Both the position numbers and the translations under genes were made by a program. A model generated the notes under the pieces. That model had not been told where the DNA came from, made no database searches, and saw only the letters and a program-made list of their open reading frames with translations. A stretch of DNA of 42,488 nucleotides from assembly GCA_031177865.1 (NCBI GenBank), contig JAPSKD010000010.1, positions 1-42,488 of the forward strand. Direction: 5' to 3'. Each line of letters starts with the position of its first letter. Within the stretch, counting starts at the first letter, position 1. The DNA is from Bacillus sp. (in: firmicutes). GTDB lineage: Bacteria > Bacillota > Bacilli > Bacillales > Cytobacillaceae. This document shows, piece after piece, positions 8,484-17,272 of the stretch.

Positions 8484-9623
8484 TTAATCTATTGCTATTA
8501 CATCTGGGTATTCAGTCTCAAAAACGGATAGGATCTCCTGATAACCGCCATTTTCTGTATAAGCTTCTTCTCTTTCAAATCCAAAAGGCTCCAAAATCGG
8601 CAGATCATTCGTAGAGAACAAAAATGCCTCTTCTGTTTCCGATGTATTCACGTGCTCATGCCATGTCCAGGCCGGCAGTGCGAAGAAGTCGCCCGCTTCC
8701 CAGTCAAAACGAACACCGTTCATCACCGTATACCCGCGTCCCTTGTGTACATGATATACCGAGCTGTGCATATGGCGATGCGCTTTTCCCTTATATTGAA
8801 TCGGCAGTTTCTGCATCCTGGCGCCAATCCTTCCATTTGCGTCTTTGCCGGTGGAAGGATTGATATATTCTACTGCGAACCCGTCGAATAGATCAGGAAC
8901 AAATTCACTTTGTCCATCCAGTGCTTGTTTCGTCAAATCCCATGTGTATCGTCCGAGCGGTGCAGGTGATGGCTTACGATCCGAAATCGGTCGTACCATC
9001 CCGCCTGCATAACGCTTTGTGCCGTAATCATCAGGAAACTCAACCGGCTGCTGCTCCTCTGGATATAGTTCGAAGAAGGAACTTGTCAATGCCGAAGTAA
9101 AAGGGATATCTAAACAATCCATCCACAACACCGTTTCGTTTCCTTCATTTACATGATCGTGCCAGCACCACTCCGGCGTAATGACGTAGTCCCCTGGTTC
9201 GAAATAATATTTCACCCCGTTCACAATTCCGGATGCGCCCTGACCTTCCATAATAAACCGCAGTGCTGAAGTCATATGCCTGTGAGATGGAGCAATTTCC
9301 CCTGGATTAAGAGCTTGAACGGCAGCATACAGTGTTTGCGTTGCCCCGCCCCATCCGTGTGGCTCCAAATTCTTCATACCAGGATTGATTAAATATACAG
9401 CTCGCCGATCAATGGATCCCGTACCTACCTGGAGCAGCTCCTTTGCTTTGTCCAGCGCTTTGAGAATCTGATTCTTTTTCCACAAGTAGGGAACTGCACG
9501 GGGCTTTGGCTGTGGTGCGCTGAATATGGATGCCCATAAGGGACCCATATTCTGATCCTTCAGCTCCTGGTAGAAATCCAGCAATTCTGGTGTCAATTGT
9601 TGATTTGATTTATGTTCCGACAT
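8484..9623 (-). CDS. Gentisate 1,2-dioxygenase
   Basis: This 379-residue bicupin opens gentisate between C1 and C2 to maleylpyruvate with Fe(II) and oxygen. The N-terminal cupin carries the metal ligands His114 and His116 (SHRH) and His155/His157 (WHDH). The C-terminal cupin repeats a partial pattern around residues 283-330 (HRHMHS, WTWHEHV). Length and the paired WHDH/WHEH motifs match bacterial gentisate dioxygenases closely. It is 36 bases upstream of the hydroxylase gene and is the best-defined pathway marker of the island. Confidence 0.93.
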   Translation of the reverse strand: MSEHKSNQQLTPELLDFYQELKDQNMGPLWASIFSAPQPKPRAVPYLWKKNQILKALDKAKELLQVGTGSIDRRAVYLINPGMKNLEPHGWGGATQTLYAAVQALNPGEIAPSHRHMTSALRFIMEGQGASGIVNGVKYYFEPGDYVITPEWCWHDHVNEGNETVLWMDCLDIPFTSALTSSFFELYPEEQQPVEFPDDYGTKRYAGGMVRPISDRKPSPAPLGRYTWDLTKQALDGQSEFVPDLFDGFAVEYINPSTGKDANGRIGARMQKLPIQYKGKAHRHMHSSVYHVHKGRGYTVMNGVRFDWEAGDFFALPAWTWHEHVNTSETEEAFLFSTNDLPILEPFGFEREEAYTENGGYQEILSVFETEYPDVIAID

Positions 9624-9728
9624 ATTACATCCCCACTTTCGTAATTAACGTACAGTAACAATAAAGTCATTTAGGCAGTATCAAACTCGTCTAATGAGTT
9701 TACTTAACCTCTTATCAAAATAAACTGA

Positions 9729-10562
9729 TCAAATGCCCGGTTTATAGTCAACCTCTACAGAAAATTCACCGATTCTTTCAATGTGAATTTTTACGGTATC
9801 GCCTTTTGAAATTGGAGCCACTCCTTCTGGTGTTCCAGTCGTGACAATATCCCCCGGCAGCAGCGTCATTACACTGGAAGCCGCCTCAAAAAATTTATAG
9901 CAATCGTAAATGAGATCACTTGTGTTGGCTGATTGTCGGATTTCATCGTTTACCCACAAGTTCATCTGCAGTTGATTCGGGTTTTCCACTTCGTCACCAG
10001 TCACAATCCATGGACCGATTGGAGTAAAGGTGTCGAAGGATTTACGCCATGGTCGATCTTCCTTACCACGGACCGTAATGTCCATTAAGGCAAGGTATCC
10101 GAAGATGTACTTAGACGCATCCTCCGCCTTTACATCCTTGGCCTCCTTACCCACTACGAAGGCAATTTCCGCTTCATGATCTACTCTCCGGTCTCTGAAC
10201 GGCAGCAGGACCGTTTGATCAGGTCCAATAATTGAAGAAGGCGATTTGAGGAAAAAGCCAAGACCGTCCACCGTTAAAGCGGTGTTCATCTCTTGTTTGT
10301 GCAGGATATAATTAATAGGAGCTGCTACGATTTTGCTCGGATTTGGCACAGGCGCTCGAAGCGACACATCCGATACTTGATAAACAGGACAAGACCTCAG
10401 GCCTTCTTCAATTTTAGGTTTCAAAGCCTCAAATTCTTTCATCAGCTTGACTAGGGAAGCTTGCGGATCCTCGTTGTTCCAATCTGTTAATTCAGTAATA
10501 TCGATCACGCTGCTGCCATCAACAACACCTAAGCGATTTTCATTGAACAATGCAATTTTCAT
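9729..10562 (-). CDS. Fumarylacetoacetate hydrolase family protein, probable maleyl-/fumarylpyruvate hydrolase
   Basis: The FAH-fold enzyme is 277 residues long from the ATG at 10562 (MKIALFNE), which has GGAAGGAG at the right distance; an upstream in-frame ATG at 10625 lacks one and lies inside the preceding gene. The metal-site segment VDHEAEIAFVVG and the C-terminal GDIVTTGTPEGV motif are typical. It is next to gentisate dioxygenase, so the expected reaction is C-C hydrolysis of maleylpyruvate or fumarylpyruvate to pyruvate plus maleate or fumarate. No maleylpyruvate isomerase gene is visible in the window. Confidence 0.88.
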   Translation of the reverse strand: MKIALFNENRLGVVDGSSVIDITELTDWNNEDPQASLVKLMKEFEALKPKIEEGLRSCPVYQVSDVSLRAPVPNPSKIVAAPINYILHKQEMNTALTVDGLGFFLKSPSSIIGPDQTVLLPFRDRRVDHEAEIAFVVGKEAKDVKAEDASKYIFGYLALMDITVRGKEDRPWRKSFDTFTPIGPWIVTGDEVENPNQLQMNLWVNDEIRQSANTSDLIYDCYKFFEAASSVMTLLPGDIVTTGTPEGVAPISKGDTVKIHIERIGEFSVEVDYKPGI

Positions 10563-10596
10563 TATGATACTCCTTCCATTTGATTCCTTAATTGAA

Positions 10597-12060
10597 TCAA
10601 ACCATCTGTTTTTGATTAAAATCATTCAATTGGTTGTGTATCTCGTTTATCCAATCACTAAAGCATGTGAATGTATCGATTCGCAAACCTTGATCATACA
10701 GCTCATGAGCGATGTTCTCTATACGGCTATGTTGAAGTGAAGACTGAGCATAGTGGCTCAGGCAGCTGATCCACTTCTCTCGATGCTCTGCTTCACTCAG
10801 TGGTTTTTCTTTGGAGCCTGGTGCGTGTTGCATCTTTTTTTCATACACTGGTCCATTCGTTGTTTTTATTCTTATTTCTACCGCTAATCTTCGATTAAGC
10901 CGCTTGTCTTCCTCACATTCCTGCAATTCCAACACCTTGACAACAGGAATTAGCTTCTGAATGTCTGCACGGAGCACTTGATTGTCTTCAAAGCTGCTCA
11001 GCCTCACATGTCCATCGGCTATGGCCGCGAGTACGGTATATTCCGCACTGAACTTTCCTTGTAATCCAGTTACAGGTCGAGAATGAACTAAAGGCAAGAG
11101 ACTTCTCGGCTGAGCTTGCAGCACAATTTCATCTATATCCTCTAAGCTCAACTGATGCTCATCTTTAAGCTCTAGTGCTCCTTGTATAAAGCGGTGTGTA
11201 CCAAAGCAGCAAGGGAACTTTTTGACGGATAATCCTTCTAGCATATCGAATGGCTCTCCGAAAGTGATAGAATCCATCCCCTTTTGCAGCTCCTCTTCGT
11301 CCGCCCCGCCGCTAAATGCCATGAAAAAACCGCGTTTTCCAAAGATATCCTTATTCCCTGTGAAGCCTTGATCAGCTAAGATGGCTGCCTGAATGCCGTG
11401 TGATGCTGCCAATCCAACATGCAGCGATTTGGTCATAGAGCCGAAATTCTTCTGCAGCCCTCCGGTCATCGATGCAGCAATGGCAATGGCATGGGAGCAT
11501 TGATCTTCAGTGAGACGAAGCAGATAGGAAGCAGCAGCAGCCGCTCCAATCGTGCCCAATGTATCGGTTGCATGCCAGCCGAGATTATAATGCCGTATTC
11601 CCATCACTTGCCCAATTCGGATCATGACCTCCGTTCCGATACTATAGGCTGTAATGACTTCCTTACCCGAGCTTTTCAGCTTTTCGGCAAGAGGCGTTAT
11701 CGCAGACAGAACCGGAGCGCTGGGATGGATGACGACACCAACAGAAGCATCGTCATAATCCAACACATGGGAAGCGGTTCCGTTAATGATGGCTGCTTTA
11801 TCACAATCCGCCTTCACTGGCTCCCCCCAAAGAGAGGAGACACCACCCAGCCCGCTTTCCTGGTAGACATATACCTTTTTAGCCTTTTCTACGGCAGGTT
11901 CATTCCACCCGGCTATTGCCACCCCAAGGGTATCAATGATTGCCTGCTTGGCTAATTCCACCATTTCCTCTGGAAGCTTTTCATAGGATATATCTGTAAT
12001 AAAGGCGGTGAGCCTCGACATCATGTTATTGATTTTTCCATCTTGGTTTACGCTTTTCAT
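10597..12060 (-). CDS. MmgE/PrpD family protein
   Basis: This 487-residue protein belongs to the MmgE/PrpD family, which includes 2-methylcitrate dehydratase (PrpD) and cis-aconitate decarboxylase. The family features DYDDASVGVVIHPSAPV and GWHATDTLGTIGAAAAA are present in the N-terminal helical domain. The start is uncertain: the ATG at 12060 overlaps the enoyl-CoA hydratase by 35 bases, while an ATGATG at 12024/12021 (MSRLTAFITD) fits the family's usual N-terminus better; neither has a strong RBS. In this context it may dehydrate or decarboxylate a tricarboxylic or branched acid, perhaps with the operon's aconitase. The substrate is unknown. Confidence 0.85.
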   Translation of the reverse strand: MKSVNQDGKINNMMSRLTAFITDISYEKLPEEMVELAKQAIIDTLGVAIAGWNEPAVEKAKKVYVYQESGLGGVSSLWGEPVKADCDKAAIINGTASHVLDYDDASVGVVIHPSAPVLSAITPLAEKLKSSGKEVITAYSIGTEVMIRIGQVMGIRHYNLGWHATDTLGTIGAAAAASYLLRLTEDQCSHAIAIAASMTGGLQKNFGSMTKSLHVGLAASHGIQAAILADQGFTGNKDIFGKRGFFMAFSGGADEEELQKGMDSITFGEPFDMLEGLSVKKFPCCFGTHRFIQGALELKDEHQLSLEDIDEIVLQAQPRSLLPLVHSRPVTGLQGKFSAEYTVLAAIADGHVRLSSFEDNQVLRADIQKLIPVVKVLELQECEEDKRLNRRLAVEIRIKTTNGPVYEKKMQHAPGSKEKPLSEAEHREKWISCLSHYAQSSLQHSRIENIAHELYDQGLRIDTFTCFSDWINEIHNQLNDFNQKQMV

Positions 12061-12832
12061 TGAAAGCTGCCACTCCCTCTAACCGGTCTTGTGATGTTAC
12101 CAACTGGTTGTAAGCGGCAATATCCAAAGCGTAAGCAGTTTGGTAATCCGTGTCAGATCCTTTATTAATCGAGACCTTTGCCGCTCGAACTGCCATCGGG
12201 GCGGTTTCTGCTATTTTTTCCGCTATTTCCAGTGCGGTTTCCAGAGCTTTTCCTTTCGAAACGACGCGGTTAACCAAACCCCATTCGTATGCTAATGCCG
12301 CATCAATTTTACGGCCTGTATAGATAAGCTCCTTAGCTCGTCGTACGCCAATCGCTCTGGCTAAATTTTGCAATCCTCCGCCGCCAGGCAGAATCCCTCT
12401 TAATGCTTCTGACAAGCCGAAAACAGCTGTTTCTGCAGCAATAATAAAATCAGTTGACAGCGCCAATTCACAGCCGCCGGCAAGGGCATAGCCTTCCACG
12501 GCAGCGATAACAGGTACCGGAAAATCCCGTGTTAACAGAACTAAATCCTCAATGATATGATGCTGTCGTTTCCAAGTGCCGTCGCTCATTCCGTTGCGTT
12601 CCTTTAAATCGCCTCCGGTACTAAACGCTCTATCCCCTGCACCTGTGATGACAACGCATCTTAAATCTTCGTTATAGGCCTCTTCGCGGAACAGCCTTAG
12701 CCTTTCCTCGAGCATTTGAGTATTCATCGCATTCATTACTTCAGGCCGGTTGAGCGTAACAACCAGAATTTCGTTGTTTTCTCCTTTATATTCAACCTTC
12801 AACATTTCGTAGGATTCTTTCACTATAGTCAC
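12026..12832 (-). CDS. Enoyl-CoA hydratase/isomerase family protein
   Basis: This crotonase-fold enzyme is 268 residues long from a GTG at 12832, chosen because AAAGGAGG stands nine bases upstream; a longer frame to 12961 would overlap the acyl-CoA dehydrogenase by 100 bases and give an abnormal N-terminus. Both catalytic glutamates of true hydratases are present with the standard 20-residue spacing: Glu122 (GGCELA) and Glu142 (GLSEALRG). The oxyanion loop GGDLK is also visible. It probably hydrates the enoyl-CoA made by the adjacent dehydrogenase. Some crotonases also perform retro-aldol cleavage, as in feruloyl-CoA hydratase-lyase, so that role is possible. Confidence 0.9.
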   Translation of the reverse strand: MTIVKESYEMLKVEYKGENNEILVVTLNRPEVMNAMNTQMLEERLRLFREEAYNEDLRCVVITGAGDRAFSTGGDLKERNGMSDGTWKRQHHIIEDLVLLTRDFPVPVIAAVEGYALAGGCELALSTDFIIAAETAVFGLSEALRGILPGGGGLQNLARAIGVRRAKELIYTGRKIDAALAYEWGLVNRVVSKGKALETALEIAEKIAETAPMAVRAAKVSINKGSDTDYQTAYALDIAAYNQLVTSQDRLEGVAAFNEKRKPRWKNQ

Positions 12833-12861
12833 ACCAATCGTCCTCCTTTCTTGAATCTCTC

Positions 12862-14022
12862 TTAATATGATCTTGGCATTTTCAACACGTGCTGGCCTAC
12901 ATAACTTAAAATCAGATTTGAAGAGATAGGAGCGATCTTCATCATTCTTGCTTGCATCCACTTGCGGTTAATGTGATACTCATTTGCTGCAGCATAGCCG
13001 CCATGCGTTTGCATACACGCTTCAGCCGCATGATAAGCAGCCTCAGAGCACAGGTACTTCGCCATATTTGCTTCTGCACCAGCTGGCAGATTGTTATCGA
13101 ATTTAGTTGATGCTTTATACATAAGCGCCTCCGCAGCTTGAAGCTCCATATACGCCTGTGCAATCGGGAACTGGATGCCTTGGTTTTGACCAATTGGACG
13201 GTTAAATACAACACGCTCGTTCGCATACTTGACTGCCTGGTCAATAAACCATTTGCCATTACCAAGCGCGGAACCGGATACAAGAATCCTTTCAGCAACC
13301 ATTCCGTCCATCACACAGTAAAGTCCTCTTCCTTCCTCACCGATCAAACAATCTTCTGATACTTCAAGGTCGTTAAAGAACAATTGATTCGTGTCTCCGC
13401 CTAGCATCGTCGAGATTTTAGTTGATTCAATGCCGTTTCCAACGTCACGGGTGTCAATTAGGAATAAGCTGATGCCATGTGTTCTCTTTTCTACTTTGTC
13501 AAGCGGTGTTGTACGAGCAAGAAGCAGCATCAAATCTGTGTTGTTGAAGCGCGAGATAAAGATTTTTTGTCCGTTAATAATGTAACGGTCGCCCTTCTTC
13601 ACAGCAGATGTTTTAATTTTTGTCGTGTCCGTACCAGCATCCGGTTCCGTTACAGCAAAGGTTTGCAGCCTCAAGGAACCGTTTGCAATTTGCGGCAAGT
13701 ATTTGCGCTTTTGCTCCTCACTGCCGTGTCTCAGAAGCGCACCCATCGTATACATTTGGGCATGAACTTGGTTGGAGTTTCCGCCAGATCGGTTGACTTC
13801 TTCTAAGATAATGGCTCCCTCTGTAAAACCTAACCCTGAACCGCCGTACTCTTCCGGGATAAGTGCCCCTAACCAGCCCGCGTCACTCATCGCTTTTACA
13901 AATTCTGTCGGATAGGTACCTTCCTCATGGGATTGTCTCCAATAATCTAAATCGAACCGTGAACAAACCTCTCTCACGCCAGCGCGAATATCATTCTGTA
14001 AGTCAGTAAATTCAAAATCCAT
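12862..14022 (-). CDS. Acyl-CoA dehydrogenase with an altered catalytic-base position
   Basis: This 386-residue FAD enzyme starts at the ATG at 14022, which has GGAGG eight bases upstream; the upstream ATG pair at 14037-14040 lies inside that RBS. The FAD and substrate segments FAVTEPDAGTDTT and MQTHGGYA are typical of acyl-CoA dehydrogenases, which pass electrons to Etf. Unusually, the motif where the family has its catalytic glutamate (IYEGTSE or IAPxSxE) reads IAPISSN, so Asn369 stands where Glu is expected. The base may be elsewhere, as in isovaleryl-CoA-type enzymes, or the reaction may differ. EtfBA in the same operon support an electron-donating role. Confidence 0.88.
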   Translation of the reverse strand: MDFEFTDLQNDIRAGVREVCSRFDLDYWRQSHEEGTYPTEFVKAMSDAGWLGALIPEEYGGSGLGFTEGAIILEEVNRSGGNSNQVHAQMYTMGALLRHGSEEQKRKYLPQIANGSLRLQTFAVTEPDAGTDTTKIKTSAVKKGDRYIINGQKIFISRFNNTDLMLLLARTTPLDKVEKRTHGISLFLIDTRDVGNGIESTKISTMLGGDTNQLFFNDLEVSEDCLIGEEGRGLYCVMDGMVAERILVSGSALGNGKWFIDQAVKYANERVVFNRPIGQNQGIQFPIAQAYMELQAAEALMYKASTKFDNNLPAGAEANMAKYLCSEAAYHAAEACMQTHGGYAAANEYHINRKWMQARMMKIAPISSNLILSYVGQHVLKMPRSY

Positions 14023-14064
14023 CTTATATTCCTCCATCATCTACGATTATTTATTTCTATTAAT

Positions 14065-15033
14065 TTATGATCCTTGTACCTGCATCCACGAATGCGGCCT
14101 GATTCCAGAGAGGACTCCGCCTTTAGAAAGATGCCCAGGGAGCTCACGGCCTACCATCTCTTCAGCCATCTTGGCGCATTCGACCAAGGATTCCAAGTTA
14201 AGTCCTGTATCGATGCCCATTTGTTCGCATAGAAACGCGACATCCTCTGTAGAAATATTCCCTGGTGCCCCTTTCACTGCAGCAAATGGACATCCTCCCA
14301 GTCCTGCAACCGCCGTATCGAATTCCCACAGACCTTCATAAAGCGCCGCGTAAACGTTTGCGAGACCCAGTCCGCGTGTATCATGCAGATGCAAGTGTAT
14401 ATTAAGTTCCGGCCATTTATCTTGAATGGCACGAACTGTTCGCTTAATCTGTTCCGGGTTGGCCCAGCCCATTGTATCGGCTAGTTTGACCTTCTGAATC
14501 TTTTCTCCATAGCTTTCTGCTAAGGAAATAACCTTTCCCATGATATCCAGTAAATGGTCTAAGTAAATATAGCCTTCAAAGTTGCAGCCAAAGGAAGCCA
14601 TGAATCCCATCTGTTTCACCCGAATGCCTGCATTCTTATAGGCCTCAATCCATTCTGGCAGTGTTTCGAACATTTCACTCGTCGATTTATTCATATTCCG
14701 CTTTGAAAAGGCATTACTAGCAGATAGGACAAGACTTCCATCCATTGTTACGTTGTTGACCAGCGCCCGCTCAAGCCCTTTCAAATTCAGATATGCCGCC
14801 CGATATGCGACCCCCGGCACTCTATCAATCTTAGCTAATACCATTTCTGCATCTGCCATCTGCGGTACCCATTTCGGACTAACAAAGGAAGTAACCTCAA
14901 TGTTTTTGAGTCCAGTCTGGCTCAGTGAGTTAATGAAGCTAATTTTATCTTTGGTTAGAATCTTGCCTGGTTCCGATTGAAAGCCTTCCCTTGGTCCTAC
15001 CTCATACAATTCAACGTATCGGGGTAATGTCAT
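14065..15033 (-). CDS. Hydroxymethylglutaryl-CoA lyase-like enzyme 2
   Basis: This 322-residue HMGL-family protein is a second copy in the island. It keeps Arg15, the metal ligands His215 and His217 (HLHLHD) and the Cys248 loop GLGGCPFAAVKGAPGN. Where lyase 1 and classical HMG-CoA lyases have Arg-Asp, it has Arg15-Glu16 (PREGFQ), so the metal-bound acidic residue is one carbon longer. The glycine loop also has extra residues. It sits nine bases after CoA-transferase 2 with AGGAGG before its ATG. The divergence suggests a different thioester substrate from lyase 1. Confidence 0.88.
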   Translation of the reverse strand: MTLPRYVELYEVGPREGFQSEPGKILTKDKISFINSLSQTGLKNIEVTSFVSPKWVPQMADAEMVLAKIDRVPGVAYRAAYLNLKGLERALVNNVTMDGSLVLSASNAFSKRNMNKSTSEMFETLPEWIEAYKNAGIRVKQMGFMASFGCNFEGYIYLDHLLDIMGKVISLAESYGEKIQKVKLADTMGWANPEQIKRTVRAIQDKWPELNIHLHLHDTRGLGLANVYAALYEGLWEFDTAVAGLGGCPFAAVKGAPGNISTEDVAFLCEQMGIDTGLNLESLVECAKMAEEMVGRELPGHLSKGGVLSGIRPHSWMQVQGS

Positions 15034-15042
15034 GGCTGCCTC

Positions 15043-16236
15043 CTAACCAACAATGCTCTTACTCTTGAGCTGCTCCAATAATTCTTTTGAATAATTTAAT
15101 GAGTTAAGAATCTCATCCGTATGCTCCCCTAGCAGTGGAGGTAACGATTGAAGATTGCCTCGTTCTTCATTGATACGGAATGGAAGATCGACCATTCGGA
15201 AATCAGAAACTCTAAAATCTTCAACTGGTTTAATCATTGAAAGCGCATTGACTTGTTCATCACGGAGCACCCGATCCAATGTATTGATTGGACAACTTGG
15301 TACATTGTATTCGGCCATTAAGTTGACGAGGTCGTCCACTTCATATCCCAGGGTGCATTCTTCTATAATTCGATGAAGCTCTTTACGGTTTTGGACCCTG
15401 GTTGAATTGGATTCAAATCGAGGATCCTCGACTAGCTCTGGCATTTGAAGCGCCGCACATAAATTTTTAAACAGTCGATTGTTTCCAGCTGCGATAATAG
15501 CCCATTGATCCCCTTTGGTTTTAAAAGCTTCATAAGGTGCTGTCGTGGCCATTCCCGTTCCCATCTTCTTCGGAAGATTTCCGGATGCCATATACGTGGA
15601 AAGTTGTAATGTGACCCATGCAATTCCCGTTTCTAACAGACTGTTTGCTACTTTGCAGCCTTTACCGGTTTCGTTGCGCTGGTGAAGGGCACTTAGTATA
15701 CCAATTAGAGACCACATACCTGTTGCCATATCCACAATGGATACACCGACGCGAGCTGGGTCGTCACCCGCATTTCCTGTCAAACTCATAATGCCGCTGT
15801 ATGCTTGAATAAGCGGGTCGTAGCCCGGCTTGTTTTTCATTTTCCCCTTATCTCCGAACGCACTAATAGCCGCATATATTAAAGATGGATTGATTTCGGA
15901 TAAATGCTCATAGCCGAGTCCGCGGGATTCCTCACTTCCAGGCTTCAAGCTATGGATAAAGATGTCTGCAGTCTCGCATAATTTTTGGACTATTTTCTGC
16001 CCCTCTGGATGATTAAGATCGACGCAAAGGCTTTTCTTATTGCGATTTAATGCCAAGAAGGTGGAAGATTCCCCTCCCCATAACGGCGGATGCCAATGCC
16101 TCGTATCATCTCCATGTCCCGGTCGTTCAATCTTGATAACTGTCGCTCCTAAATCGCCTAACATTTGTGAACAAAATGGGCCCGCAACGTTTTGCGTCAC
16201 ATCAATGACTGTAAGACCCGAAAGAATATTAGCCAT
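15043..16236 (-). CDS. CaiB/BaiF (family III) CoA-transferase 2
   Basis: This 397-residue family III CoA-transferase carries the expected catalytic Asp169 in SIVDMATG and the N-terminal motif DVTQNVAGPFCSQMLGDLGA. It is clearly a separate subfamily from CoA-transferase 1, with little shared sequence outside the core motifs. It is cotranscribed with EtfA upstream and lyase 2 downstream. The acid acceptor and CoA donor (succinyl-CoA, acetyl-CoA or a product thioester) cannot be told from the sequence. Confidence 0.9.
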   Translation of the reverse strand: MANILSGLTVIDVTQNVAGPFCSQMLGDLGATVIKIERPGHGDDTRHWHPPLWGGESSTFLALNRNKKSLCVDLNHPEGQKIVQKLCETADIFIHSLKPGSEESRGLGYEHLSEINPSLIYAAISAFGDKGKMKNKPGYDPLIQAYSGIMSLTGNAGDDPARVGVSIVDMATGMWSLIGILSALHQRNETGKGCKVANSLLETGIAWVTLQLSTYMASGNLPKKMGTGMATTAPYEAFKTKGDQWAIIAAGNNRLFKNLCAALQMPELVEDPRFESNSTRVQNRKELHRIIEECTLGYEVDDLVNLMAEYNVPSCPINTLDRVLRDEQVNALSMIKPVEDFRVSDFRMVDLPFRINEERGNLQSLPPLLGEHTDEILNSLNYSKELLEQLKSKSIVG

Positions 16237-16261
16237 GTTCGTTTCCCCTTTCTCTTTTGTT

Positions 16262-17233
16262 TTATACTGGAACTTTCTTGAACTCTTCAGTCAACATTGG
16301 AACCACTTCAAATAAGTCTCCTACAATTCCATAATCAGCCACTTTGAAAATCGGTGCTTCCGGATCCTTATTGATTGCTACGATAATTTTGGAATTAGAC
16401 ATCCCTGCCAAATGCTGAACCGCACCGGAAATGCCGCATGCAATATATAAATCGGGTGTTACCACTTTCCCGGTCTGACCTACTTGCATTGAGTAATCAC
16501 AGTATCCTGCATCACAAGCTGCGCGAGAAGCACCAACAGCCGCTCCCAATGCTTTTGCTAATTCATTAATCGGGTTGAATCCTTCTGCGCTCTTTACACC
16601 CCGGCCGCCAGAAACAATAATTTTAGCCTCTGTTAAATCAATGGTGCCTGCTGTCTTTCTTACAACATCTTTAATGACCGTGCGAATATCCTTTATGGTC
16701 GCTTTATATTCAATCGTGTCTGCTGTACGCCCCGCATCAGGTTCTCCTTTGGCGATATTATTAGAACGAATAGTAGCAAAAATGATTCCGTCTGTTATTT
16801 TTTTCTTTTGGAACGCTTTCCCTGCATAAATCGGGCGAACAAAAATCACTTCATCTGCATTTACTTCTACATCAGTACAATCGGATACTAATCCAAGTCC
16901 CAGACGTGCAGCTACCCTTGGTGCCAAATCACGACCTACAGCTGTATGACCAAGCAGTATGGCGTCCGGGTTTACGTTTTGAAATACTTCTGTGAACGCT
17001 TGCGAGAATGCATCCGTTGAATAAGCATTCAATTCCTCGTTGGTAACCAGGTAGACTTGATCTGCTCCATATTGAGCCAGCTGCCCCGCATCTCCGTTGT
17101 TCCCTTGGCCAAATAATACAGCAGTCACTTTCCCGCCAGCCGCTATTTTTTGGGCAGCGGCAAGTGCTTCAAACGATACATTTCTCAAACTGCCATTTCG
17201 TTTTTCTGCAACAACTAACACATCTTTACTCAT
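16262..17233 (-). CDS. etfA: Electron transfer flavoprotein alpha subunit
   Basis: This 323-residue EtfA has the C-terminal FAD domain with SGGRG (208-212), GQTGK (252-256), GISGAVQH (267-274) and NKDP (289-292). With EtfB it accepts electrons from acyl-CoA dehydrogenase and delivers them to a membrane quinone oxidoreductase. It follows etfB by 39 bases. A dedicated Etf pair in a catabolic operon points to at least one acyl-CoA dehydrogenation in the pathway. Confidence 0.95.
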   Translation of the reverse strand: MSKDVLVVAEKRNGSLRNVSFEALAAAQKIAAGGKVTAVLFGQGNNGDAGQLAQYGADQVYLVTNEELNAYSTDAFSQAFTEVFQNVNPDAILLGHTAVGRDLAPRVAARLGLGLVSDCTDVEVNADEVIFVRPIYAGKAFQKKKITDGIIFATIRSNNIAKGEPDAGRTADTIEYKATIKDIRTVIKDVVRKTAGTIDLTEAKIIVSGGRGVKSAEGFNPINELAKALGAAVGASRAACDAGYCDYSMQVGQTGKVVTPDLYIACGISGAVQHLAGMSNSKIIVAINKDPEAPIFKVADYGIVGDLFEVVPMLTEEFKKVPV

Positions 17234-17272
17234 TGATGCCTTTCCCCCTTAAATATTATTATCCCGATATGA

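Noticed and set aside
12833-12961. Longer N-terminus for the enoyl-CoA hydratase
   Set aside because: It would overlap the acyl-CoA dehydrogenase by 100 bases, while a GTG with a strong AAAGGAGG gives a normal family length.
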